Shown: positions 33,642 to 43,308 of the stretch, piece by piece
Layout of the letters: every line of letters starts with the position of its first letter
How positions within the stretch are numbered: the first letter of the stretch is position 1
Source: Actinernus sp. WN-2022
Taxonomy: Eukaryota > Cnidaria > Anthozoa > Actiniaria > Actinernidae
Assembly: GCA_030867875.1 (NCBI GenBank)
Contig: JAOWCC010000019.1
Location: 81,620,861 to 81,684,860 of the forward strand
DNA: 64,000 nt
Direction: 5' to 3'
The notes under the pieces: model-generated
The model's database searches: none
What the model was told of the DNA's origin: nothing
The model's input: only the letters and a program-made list of their open reading frames with translations
Program-made: the position numbers and the translations under genes

Positions 33642-34070
33642 ATGCCGGCCGTATCTTCTGAAGATCTCGTAAGACTGCTAGCTTTAATTACAAGTGAAAC
33701 AAGATATAAAATACTGGTCAATACTCGTCGAGTTAAAGGGGGTTTAATAGCTGGACTCGGCGCTACCGTAGGAGGGGTTTGTAGCGGACCAATCGGGATC
33801 GTTATTGGTGGACTGGTTGGAGGAACCTTGGCTGCATGGACGACAAAACATATTGAAATCACAGTGGAACAGTTTTTAACTGACATGAATAGAGAAGAGA
33901 GGGAGAAGATATACAATTACATGAAATATCTTGTCGATGAGTGCAGGGCGAAAACTTTTGTGGCTTTGAATGCGAAAGTGGCGACGGATTGGGAACTGCG
34001 AAGACGATTTCTGGAGGTACTGTTATGCTACATGAAAAATGAACTAGGATTAACAGTACTGGAGTATTAA
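33642..34070 (+). CDS. C19orf12-like protein, paralogue 1
   Basis: 142 residues, single exon. The layout matches human C19orf12 (about 141-152 residues): a helical N-terminus (SSEDLVRLLALITSE), a glycine-zipper hydrophobic hairpin at about 33-66 (GGLIAGLGATVGGVCSGPIG then IVIGGLVGGTLAAW), an amphipathic middle (TVEQFLTDMNREEREKIYNY) and a C-terminal VLLCYMKNELGLTVLEY. In humans this family localises to mitochondria, ER and their contacts and is mutated in a form of brain iron accumulation; its biochemical role is unsettled. The second paralogue lies at 40548, and the ISL2EU transposon between them interrupts what was probably a tandem pair. Start chosen at the first ATG before the conserved helix. 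Confidence 0.85.
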   Translation: MPAVSSEDLVRLLALITSETRYKILVNTRRVKGGLIAGLGATVGGVCSGPIGIVIGGLVGGTLAAWTTKHIEITVEQFLTDMNREEREKIYNYMKYLVDECRAKTFVALNAKVATDWELRRRFLEVLLCYMKNELGLTVLEY

Positions 34071-34210
34071 ACTATTCTATTAAACAGTGAGATGTATTAG
34101 ATCCTCGGAGATTTGAGTTGATGCCAGCTTGCCGGAAAAGACTGAAGAACGCGGGCTGTTTGTGACTGCTCAGTCATCATTGCTGTAACAGTGCAGCTGA
34201 TATAGTGCAG
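34071..34210. other. 3' region of paralogue 1
   Basis: Short A/T-rich stretch before a hAT-like MITE. No clear AATAAA signal was seen. Confidence 0.4.
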
Positions 34211-34444
34211 AGGGTCTCCCAAGTCCATGCTCCCTTGTTCCCAACGAAAATTACCTTTTGTTCCCTTGTTCCCAAATTTTTTTCTAGGGAAACAGTCAAT
34301 TTTTCCATTTAGAAAAATGGAAATTGTTCCCTAAAACCTCTATTCATGTTCCCGCCTTGTTCCCCGATATATTTTTAGTTTTTCCCTGTTCCCAACGGAT
34401 TTTTTGGCATGTTCCCTTGTTCCCCGAAACCCCTGCGAGACCCT
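34211..34444. mobile_element. hAT-like MITE, 234 bp
   Basis: Ends AGGGTCTC / GAGACCCT with flanking 8-base direct repeats TAGTGCAG (34203-34210) and CAGTGCAG (34445-34452), which differ at one base. An 8-bp duplication is the hAT signature. The interior is a TTCCCTTGTTCCC-type repeat. Confidence 0.65.
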
Positions 34445-34452
34445 CAGTGCAG

Positions 34453-35262
34453 TATCGACACCGTATCGAATGGCGCACATGAAGGATTGGTCCCATAGAC
34501 TTTCTTTTTGAATTGGCTTGTCTTTGGCCTAGTGGCGCGAACAATGCCATGCGATCGATCGAGCCGTGTTGGCACTCCCACGAACTTTTAATAACGTTAA
34601 ACGCTTAGAAAAGTCTCTTGATCGTGAGTATATTCGAGTATTAATGTTTTCATCAGAGCCAAATTTGCTCTAATTATTTCACATCAAACTGATTTATCAA
34701 AGCCAAGAAGGAATTAAAATCAGGAAGTGGTATAACTGTGAAAGTTTCCATGACTTCAAAAGATCTTCGAGAACCATTCACTCGCTATGAATAATATTAA
34801 AATTTGAATGAAACAGTTTAGATTTCAGTTTATGCGACAGATGAACAAACGGAAAAGAAACAAGTGGCCCTTGTACATAACACGACTGGGGAATAAATTA
34901 TTATCGAAGAACGAAACTATAATTTTCAACAAGAATAAACAATAAACATGCAGCTTTTAATTTGTGTGGACGCGGTTGGGTTGTTTCGTTTACCATCGCC
35001 CTCTGGCTCGCCTGATAGTTGGGTCGGTCGTGCCACATTATGAAAAACGACGCTATCCTTCAATTTGTTAACAACAGATTTCGCGTGGGGTCTGGGTGAC
35101 TCGCGTACTGAAAAACTAGCCCATGTACATGTCGAGCGATGGTAAACGAAACATTTTATTGGGATGGCTTTACTACTTTTAATGATATCATCAGGTCGAA
35201 TGGAAACGATGTATTCTGTCGAATGCCGTTGCTACAGATAAATAAAAGCCATCAAAGTATAC
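34453..35262. other. no gene recognised
   Basis: AT-rich intergenic sequence. ACATTTTATTGGGATGGC at about 35150 matches the end of the MITE at 3752-3943, a solo remnant. Confidence 0.5.
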
Positions 35263-35462
35263 ACGCCTTTCATAAGTTTTACTTCCGGTTACGAAAACGA
35301 GGCTCCAGGTGGTTTGAAATCCAAGATGGCGGACAACTCCTCAGTCTCAGCTGTAAGTACCTCCAAAAAGAACGCTAAAGGTATGTTATTCAGTACATCG
35401 CAGCTGAGTTTTGACTTCAGAATCACTGTCAGTTATGTGTAGGTGTAGTCTGCCGTATTTCA
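35263..35462 (+). repeat. left terminal inverted repeat with start exon
   Basis: Matches the right repeat (39641-39841) almost base for base to about 35437 and more loosely after that. It includes ATGGCGG at 35326, 18 codons beginning MADNSSVSAVSTSKKNAK, and a 5' splice site AAAG|GTATGT at 35380/35381. A second strong donor, GTAAGT, lies at 35353. Because the same segment exists at both ends, each gene can be transcribed from a repeat-borne promoter. Confidence 0.8.
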
Positions 35463-37020
35463 ATTGATAATTCGCCTGAAATATGGCTACATTTGTGCAA
35501 AGTATCGAAAGGGGTGAGAGCGTGAATGAACCACATAACTTTGATGTTTGTTGTAAAACTACACAGATCAGGACTCAACCACCATGGCTTCAGTGCTACC
35601 AAAACCACATGTACGAAATACTGTAACCAGAAAGCATTGCTGTGTACCACTGTGTACAAATCACGGCTCAAAAGTTGATCCAGTACACGGTCAAGAAGTG
35701 AGTTACTTCATGTTTCCAGCTGACACAAAACTAAGACGAATATGGCTACAAAAAATAAGAAGGGATGAAGGACAGCATTTCGTTGCTGGAAAGAATACAT
35801 ATGTTTGTTCAGTTCACTTTGAGAAAAGTGACATTTCTAAGAAGCTTACGGGCATCAAGCGCCTTAAGGCAGGAGCATTCCCAACAGTATTTCATTGGGA
35901 TCAACGTACCCAAGCGAGGAGAGAAATATTGAAGCATAATTTCCGTGGAAACAATGTCAATGATAGCCATAAGGAGGTAGAGGAGACTGTTGATCATACT
36001 CACTCGAGCTCAACGGACATCAGTCAAACAACGGAAGGAGAAATTCAAACCCATATTGAAAAACCTGCTTGTCTTATTTTTTCAATATTAAGTTTCCAAG
36101 GAAATGACAAAATGATTTGTTTCTACACAGGTTTCCCATCTTACACGATATTTCAGGTCTTGTATGATTTTTTAAATGTCGGAGATAAGGGAGAAAATAT
36201 AATTTACTGGAATAATGGTGTTGATGCTAAACAAGATGGGAATACCACTAAGCAGGGGAGACCAAGGCATTTAAATCCTGAAGACGAATGCCTGTTGACA
36301 CTCATGAGATTGAGATTAGGTTTGTTTACAGAAGATTTGGGCTACAGATTTGGGGTATCTCCTGCAACAGTTAGCAGGATCACAACAACATGGTTGAACT
36401 ACATGTATCTCAAACTAGGATGTCTTAACATCTGGCCATCCACAGAAACGGTACGGAAGCATATGCCAAACTCATTCAAAGAAAAATACCCAAATGTTAG
36501 GGTCATTATAGATGCAACAGAAATCAAGGTAGAACAACCCTCTTCCCTAGTCTTACAGTCTGAGCTATTTTCCCAGTACAAAAGCCATTGTACGATGAAG
36601 GGGCTTATTGGTATCATACCATCTGGCCCAGTTGTTTTTGTGTCTCAATTGTATTCCGGCAGTATTTCAGACCGTGAGCTTGTTATTCGTTCTGGGTTCT
36701 TAGATTTGCCATTTGAGAAGGGCGATGCAATTATGGCTGACAAAGGGTTTACGATACAGGACCTTCTAGATCCTCTAGGTGTTAAGTTGAACATTCCCCC
36801 ATTTTTAGGGGAAAGGGGGAGATTTAGTCCAGAAGAGGTTATCGAAACGCAGCAAATTGCTGCAGAGCGGATTCATGTTGAACGTGCCATTAATGTTGTA
36901 AAGAACTTTCACATTTTCGATGGGGTTATCCCCCTTGCACTTACAGGTAGTATAAATCAGATGTGGTCTGTGTGCTGTATGCTCACCAACATGCAAAACC
37001 CTATTTTGTCGGGAGATTGA
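35326..37020 (+). CDS. THAP-domain DDE transposase of the ISL2EU element
   Basis: Two exons: 35326-35380 (in the terminal repeat) and 35567-37020, joined in frame (acceptor CTACACAG before 35567) to give 502 codons. Numbering from the internal Met at 35584 (478 residues): a THAP zinc finger at about 18-105 (C20/C24, YVCSVHF with C75 and H78, AFPTVF), a helix-turn-helix region (LTLMRLRLGLFTEDLGYRFG), then a DDE_Tnp_4 catalytic core with D310 (VIIDATE), D386 (ADKGF) and E433 (VERAINVVKNF). It would bind the element ends and catalyse cut-and-paste transposition in the nucleus. The main exon has no stops, so the protein may be functional. If the first exon is not used, translation could begin at 35584. 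Confidence 0.9.
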
Positions 37021-37458
37021 TTATTTAATGAGTTAAAGATAGTGTATAAATGATAATCTGTATTCTAAAGTAGTCTAGCTATAACAATAAATACACTAAT
37101 CCATACTCGTCTACTTGTCGTTCATTTTCAGTTTATTGACTTTCTGACCCGGTTCAAAATCCGATTGAGCCAACCCTAGGATAAAGATAATTCTTAGTTT
37201 CGGATATTTCGACTTTAAAAAGCTTTATGCTCTGTCCTGAAGTGTTCATTTTAGTGTGCCCTTTCAAAACATTATGCAAAATCGAATCCTAGATTAAAGT
37301 TTGACCCTGGATCAGCGTTAATCTCCCTTCGAACAACCGAGACCTTACGTATAATGTGATCCTTCAACTTTTTCCTCGACTCAGAATTTTCTGAATGTCT
37401 TAATGCTCCACGATTATTCAATATCAAATCCTGTACTAGCACCCTTTTTGTAATTCAA
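37021..37458. other. spacer between the convergent transposon genes
   Basis: AT-rich. Contains AACAATAAATACAC near 37082, which may serve polyadenylation of the transposase, and a diverged relative of the 14779 foldback ending CTTCGAACAACCG near 37341. Confidence 0.4.
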
Positions 37459-39556
37459 TCATATGTCCCCACCACAAGTCAACTTCCATGCACTGTCAGC
37501 AACTGAAATGAAATGATTTACAAAAAAGTAGGCTAGCTTCATTAGTGTTGTGTTCCAAAAGACTGGATCTTTCTTGATCCGCTCTATGCTTAAGCCTTCA
37601 GTGGTCCATACTACAAAATCACACCAGTCTGTTCCAGTAACAGCTATCTGCCCTTGAACTTGATAGAAATAATTGTGCTCTCTTTTCAAAACAACCTTAT
37701 CATCCACCAGCTTGCAATAAAATCCAGGGGCTTTACTGGCTTCTACTGGCGTTACGTTTCTATATGAATAGGGGCACTTGATCTCAAGCAATCCCTGCAT
37801 TGGAACTGCATTTGGATCTGTAACTTTACCATCAGGAGAGCCACCAAGCCATGAGAAAGCAGGGTTGATTACAAAACCACAACTAGAAATATGAATTTGT
37901 CTACCACTATTTAACATGTATTTCCTATACCGATCTCTGGCAGTGGCTTCATTTGAGATACCCCATTGGATAGGAGCAATATGTGACAGGTCTTTGGGTG
38001 GGGAAACCAAATTCTCCGCGAGTTTCTTCAAATTGCTTCTACGCTTTTCCGCTTTGGTAACAACATCGCCAAACGTCGAAGCTGTGAGTCGAAAGCGACG
38101 TTCCTTAAACCACTCATCGCTGTCACTTTGTTTAACTGTTGACTGTTCAATCCTGATACTTATTGCCTCATCAGTTTCAATCGACTTAAAGAACGCCTTA
38201 TGTTCGTCCAGTATGGGCTCTAAAAATGTAAAAGGTAGGTCTCTCTTCAAAGGGAATGATGGATACAAGTATGTTGTTGGCAGAACTGGGGGCGTAGCGT
38301 TTGTTGCTATATACGGAAGAAGTATCACATGAAACGCTAAAGTTGCTTTCAGTAAGACCTATTTGGTAGCTTAAGTAAGAACCTCGAGGGGTTTCAAACC
38401 CGAGAAATGTTTTCTCTTTCTCAGTTCTATCGTTTTCTTGAGAGATAATATAACTAAATCCAAACTTGGGATTTTCAGACTTCAAACTGTTAATTAACCT
38501 GGTAAGCTTCACAGGATCGTTACTCCTGTTATTACTCACTCTCGCCTCATACATGGTAGATTTGATCCCATCTTTACCTTTGCCAATTGAATCTGAATCA
38601 GCCTTTTTAGTTTTTTTTACAACAGTTTCCATGATTGGTTCTGGTGCTAGCTTTTTACCTCTGGGTTTATGCCATGCCTGTGGCATCTCTGTGCACGTCA
38701 AAATAGCTGGTACTTTAGTTAATCCTAATTTCCCATAATGTGCATAAGTATATAACGATGCTATAGTATGATTACAAAATCCCCCAGCACCAGCAGGGCA
38801 GGTACAGTGAGCTACCTCTACATCACAAGTGGTTAGACTGCTAATAATAAATAGTTGGTCGTAGGGCTTATCACGCTTTTTGTAACTTTTGTGACACTTT
38901 GTTTTAGCATACATCCTGCCATGTGATATTGCACATTTAAATTCACAAACGTACTGTTCAATGAAAAACTTGTACCCTTTCTGTAAGGGTTTCAGTGCAG
39001 AGGATGAAAAATTAGAGAAAGCACGACCTGATTTCTTTGCAAAAGACTCAATATGGGTATCGGTAAAAGGCCTGGGGGAATTATCTAAGGATAAACCATA
39101 TTCCAAGTTTGGAAACTTCGCCAGGACATGTCTGTGAATTAAATTTGGACGGTCATCCAGTCTAATGGCTGCTGTTTCGCCGGTACTTGTTGCCTGCGTC
39201 TTGTCACTAGTTGACTTCAGCCTTGTCCAATGCTTGTCGTCTGTTGGGTCAACAATAGCTACATCTCTCGATAGTATTTCCCTTGCTCTGTATAAAATCA
39301 CAATAAAGATATCATGCATGAGCTTAACAGCCGATCAGAAATAAACTACAAGATTGTTTGTTTGATGTTATTAATTAACTTACTTTGTATCGAGCGTGGC
39401 CTTTAAATCATTTTGCCTCGGTTTTATTCCACGGCACTTCAGCCAGAAGATTACTTCCGACTTCTTAAAATAGCTCGGATCTTTTCCACTGAATGATGCC
39501 CCCGGAATATCGTCCTCTGTAAGCTGCTGGGACGGCAGACTTAGCTTGGTGTATCC
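37459..39556 (-). pseudogene. SWIM-YqaJ nuclease gene of the ISL2EU element, frameshifted
   Basis: Exon a (to 39384) encodes a SAP-like stretch (SEVIFWLKCRGIKPRQNDLK) and ends at ACAAA|GTAAGT. Exon b starts at 39287 after TTTTATACAG, in frame (AREILSRDVAIVD). It carries a SWIM zinc finger (CTCPAGAGGFCNH) and, after a frame change near 38335, a YqaJ exonuclease domain: WGISNEATARDRY, WLGGSPDGK, LLEIKCPYSY and YFYQVQGQIAVTG, the E, D, ExK and Q motifs of the PD-(D/E)xK fold. A second shift near 39550 separates MTGEESNKVDTP from the SAP-like part. The relatives presumably make one protein of about 600 residues. The nuclease's role in transposition is not established. Confidence 0.8.
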
Positions 39557-39640
39557 ACTTTGTTAGATTCTTCACCTGTCATGCATATTGTACGTAGAAT
39601 GGTTGACGACTGAATGCGGCTCTTTTGTACACTAAACATT

Positions 39641-39841
39641 ACTAAAATACGGCAGAATACACATGGACATAAATACAGTGATTCTGAAGTCAAAACTCAG
39701 CTGCGATGTACTGAATAACATACCTTTAGCGTTCTTTTTGGAGGTACTTACAGCTGAGACTGAGGAGTTGTCCGCCATCTTGGATTTCAAACCACCTGGA
39801 GCCTCGTTTTCGTAACCGGAAGTAAAACTTATGAAAGGCGT
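39641..39841 (-). repeat. right terminal inverted repeat with duplicate start exon
   Basis: Reverse complement of the left repeat, including ATGGCGG and the same 18-codon exon and both donors on the minus strand (39779 downwards). Neither donor joins in frame with the surviving first exon of the nuclease gene, which fits the frameshift suspected there. Confidence 0.75.
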
Positions 39842-39872
39842 CTATTGTAAGTGTCTTGTAAGCGAGTAGTAA

Positions 39873-40406
39873 TGCGGGTATCAGCGGCCATCCCGAGGGG
39901 GCGGCCCCGGGCAACCCACGGGCAACCCAGGAGCTTAGCAGGGGATTTGTAGCAAAAACATGCCCACACGCGGGGCATTAGAGCGCTTTTGCGTTTTGTT
40001 CAAAATACCCCGGGGACATACCCACAGGGTTTCCACGTAATCTGCTGTCTCAACGTTCAGCGGTTTTCGCCACAGGACTCGCTCGATCGATCGACGTTCT
40101 TAGTCCTTGAAGTAAGTCATATCATTATCATTCAAATTAAGAGATTAAATTAAGCCATCCACTGTCGGAAGTCAGAACAAAGAAATAAAGGATAATATTT
40201 GTATAAAACTATTAAGATTTTTGACACTTCTAAAACGTTTGGCTTCTAATACTTATATGTTGCCCAGGTTGCCCCAGGGGTGGGGGTTTTTGTCACAATT
40301 TTCTGCCCCACCCGAGGGGTTTTAGCATGTATTTGTCATGGCTGCTGTGACAAATGCCCCTGGGTGGCCGGGGGCCGCCCTCTCGGGATGGCCGCTGATA
40401 CCCGCA
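39873..40406. mobile_element. Harbinger-like MITE, family H2 copy 2, 534 bp
   Basis: Ends TGCGGGTATC / GATACCCGCA with TAA on both sides (39870-39872 and 40407-40409). Reverse-complement copy of 19275-19825. It lies 31 bases outside the ISL2EU right end. Confidence 0.85.
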
Positions 40407-40547
40407 TAATGTCTTCTCATATAGACTGGCAATAAAATAAATACCTAAATTGAAACCGGAAGTGTATGGCCAGCGGTGTCCAACCAGCACGAGATCGAGG
40501 CCGGGGAATACCCCCGTGATTCATTTGTCCTGAGCTGATCGTTCAAC

Positions 40548-40970
40548 ATGCCGCTTTCACCTTACGATTTACAGCGGGTTATGTCCGTTTTAGCCGACGA
40601 GGATGAACTCAAAGCTACAGTGAAGAGCAGTTTATACGGTGGACTTATTGCTGGAATTACAACTACTGTGGGAGGTTTGATAGCCGGCCCGCCGGGCTTG
40701 CTTATCGGCGGAGCTGTCGGCGGAGCAATTGCTTTCAAATCGTCGAGTAACTTCAAACCAGTCTCTCAGATTATCACCGATCTTAGTGGACACGACAGGC
40801 AGCTATTGTACGACTACATGAAAGACATTATTGATGGCCTGACTGTAGACGATTACGTGGCTCTGTTGGCGTTTTTGAGTGCCGGACCGGGTTTACTGTT
40901 GAGACGGCACATGATCGATAGAATGGTGGACTTCCTCAAGAATCAGATGACAATTACACTCGCTCCTTGA
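40548..40970 (+). CDS. C19orf12-like protein, paralogue 2
   Basis: 140 residues, single exon, closer to the human C19orf12 pattern than paralogue 1. N-terminal helix (SPYDLQRVMSVLADEDELKA), glycine zipper at 31-63 (GGLIAGITTTVGGLIAGPPG then LLIGGAVGGAIAF; human C19orf12 also has GGPPGLAVGGAVGG here), SNFKPVSQIITDLSGHDRQL (compare FKPVPQIL in the human protein) and a C-terminal helix MVDFLKNQMTITLAP. The glycine-zipper hairpin is predicted to insert in mitochondrial or ER membranes. The upstream 140 bases after the H2 MITE should contain the 5' UTR and promoter; no TATA box is evident. Confidence 0.9.
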   Translation: MPLSPYDLQRVMSVLADEDELKATVKSSLYGGLIAGITTTVGGLIAGPPGLLIGGAVGGAIAFKSSSNFKPVSQIITDLSGHDRQLLYDYMKDIIDGLTVDDYVALLAFLSAGPGLLLRRHMIDRMVDFLKNQMTITLAP

Positions 40971-41287
40971 CTTGCGTGATACACAATTTATAATATTGCA
41001 TATTTGGTGATCAAGAATTCTAAGACATAATGTTACACTAGGAAACCTACACTAGACTGCCGACTCACCAGGATAGCCATTGCCTGCATGCAAGGGATAT
41101 GTGCTGCATGTCAATTCTCCTTTCTGTTGGAAGTCGACGAGATTTGATGAGGGCATGCAGTAGCTCTTACTGTATTAATTTGTTTTTCGCAAAAAAACTA
41201 ATAGCTAGACACTTTGAATAATAATATATCGAGGAAATATAAATTTAAAATAAATCGCGAGTCCACATTTGTTTGTACCCTGCGTTA
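40971..41287. other. 3' region of paralogue 2, nothing else seen
   Basis: AT-rich. Possible polyadenylation signals are weak (AAAATAAATC near 41250). Confidence 0.4.
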
Positions 41288-41622
41288 TGCACTATTTAAT
41301 ACATGTAATCAATTGAAACCCCCACCCTCCCCAGGTCCTGGGACGTGGTGGTGGCTTGGCAATAGACCCTAAGTAAATGACACAAAAATCCCCATCCTTG
41401 GGAACAAATGCAATGGATTATCCAATTTAAAGCATGGAATCAATGGATTTAACTACACCATCTTCGAATGGCAACGTGTACCAGTTCCCCTCGTATCCCA
41501 AGGTGGGAACAGGAAGCCAAATTAGTTAATTAATTAGAGAGTAGATCATTGTTACAAAGTATTCCATGCCCCTTTTATCTCCCACCATGTCCAGGGACTG
41601 GAGGTTTCAATCGACTAGTGCA
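41288..41622. mobile_element. Harbinger-like MITE, family H1, 335 bp
   Basis: Ends TGCACTA... / ...CGACTAGTGCA with TTA on both sides (41285-41287 and 41623-41625). The inner sequence AATTGAAACCCCC / GGAGGTTTCAAT matches the 901-bp copy at 26319. Confidence 0.75.
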
Positions 41623-42256
41623 TTATATTGAAAACGAAGGCTTGGAATCACGATTGATGAAGTAGAGTATACATGTATTTTATTCTTCTTTCTCAGTCAT
41701 CTTTAAAGTGCAAGCGACTTAAAGTAGCACCTGAAAACAACTTGAACTCTTTTGCTTCAAATTCTGTTTTTGATATACTTCAGTTGTCTAACTTACATGT
41801 AGTTTTCTTTGAGAGGCAGGAGCAGCAATTAAACTATAGAATAAATGCTATCCGAATTGTGGGATTGATTCATCTTGTGATGTCACAATGGAAACCTACA
41901 GGATTTTATCAATAATTGTAGTAGTTTTCTCTTGGGAGGGAGTTGATTCATCTTATGATGTCACAGGATCCATGAAAAGTAACCAAAATTAGGGATTAAA
42001 TACCAGAAATCTACAAAATTTGCAAGATTAATACCTTTTTGTGAGGAACAAACACAATAATACATATTTTTTAAATATTTTTTTACATACTTTAAGGAAT
42101 GGTTAACAAAAATTCACAAGAAAACAGCATAAGCCACACTTCCGTATAATACAATAGTTATTTCTTAGGCCAAACAAAATAAATGTTAGTGTTTCCAATA
42201 AGAATCTAAAAAAAAAATTGTCCACTTTCATATTCGAAAAATTACTATTGAATGAT

Positions 42257-42436
42257 ATGACTACAGACACGTTCATACAAGGTTAGCCTCGTTCTTAAGT
42301 TAAACATCCATAGATACTAGCGAGAAGGTGCACAACTACAACAACATGCAGTTGTAAATAGCCCACCTTCTCTCTGGTATTTATGAATGTTTAACTTAAG
42401 AACAAGGCTAACCTGTATACATGTGTCTGTAGTCAT
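42257..42436. mobile_element. 180-bp palindromic MITE
   Basis: ATGACTACAGACACGTTCAT at the left is mirrored by the right end (TGTGTCTGTAGTCAT). The arms include AGGTTAGCCT(C/T)GTTCTTAAG, TTAAACAT and GAGAAGGTG, leaving only about 25 unpaired central bases. Confidence 0.8.
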
Positions 42437-42864
42437 CACATTCAGCGGTAATTCTCAAATAAGACTCTGGACTATTCCCGGTGGGTAGGTCAGAAAACTA
42501 TTTTATTTTGTGATTTTTTTTCCTATTTTATATGCATGCATATTTGCAAGTTTACCCTGTGTTTACATTGTTGTCATGTTCATGCAATCGCACTGAAGGC
42601 AAGTGTAGTGAAGTTGTCATTTAGAAACTTCTCATTGTTTTAATGTTTTATTATTTTTTGTTTATTTAATACATTTCAAGTCTTTGAAAATAGCAATAAA
42701 AAGTTTGAGGTCAGCATGAAAATCCAGGTTGGTCAGATTAATGGGAACACACTTATTTTGTTTGCATGGCCTTTACATGTATGAGTGAGATCTGTAAATG
42801 GGAGGGGGGTACTCCCATATACATGTATAAGCTATACGGGTATGTGCCACCTAACAGGGTTGTG

Positions 42865-43308
42865 ATGTTTAAGTAACAGTCCGCGCAAGAGGTAAGCACA
42901 ATTATATTGTTCAGATGCAATTTGCTTTCCCCACTTTAGTATTTTCTGTTTTTCATACTGACAACTCATCAACCCTTAAATCAGAAATTTCTAAAAATGC
43001 ATTTTAAAGGAGAGTTCTTTTGTGTGAAAACGTTTTGTCCAATCAGAAGAGTGCAAAACAATAACCAAGAAAACGTTCAATTTAAAAATGTTCCCCATAT
43101 TAAATGTTCGTCATATTGAAAGTTATGAGAGTTTTCACTAGATGCAATTCAAATCTGTTTACAAAATGAGAAAAAAAATCTTCAATTTTAGATAGATTTT
43201 AATGTCTAAGCCAATGAGGTGGAAGATTGAAACAATACCACAATTAGCACCTTTTTACATTCCATGCATAACATAAGCCTACCTCTTGCGCGGACCATTA
43301 CTTAACAT
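42865..43308. mobile_element. 444-bp MITE
   Basis: Left end ATGTTTAAGTAACAGTCCGC then GCAAGAGGTAAGC; right end is its reverse complement with a few changes. No ORF inside. Confidence 0.7.

Larger units (their letters stand above)
35263..39841. mobile_element. ISL2EU-type DNA transposon, 4.58 kb
   Basis: Inverted ends start ACGCCTTTCATAAGTTTTAC at the left, mirrored at the right (39841), and remain similar for about 200 bases. Inside are two convergent genes: a THAP-DDE transposase (plus) and a SWIM/YqaJ nuclease (minus). That pair is the known gene content of ISL2EU (IS4EU) elements. I see no certain target-site duplication; the flanks are AC and CT, so one edge may have changed. The element sits between two C19orf12-like paralogues. 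Confidence 0.85.
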
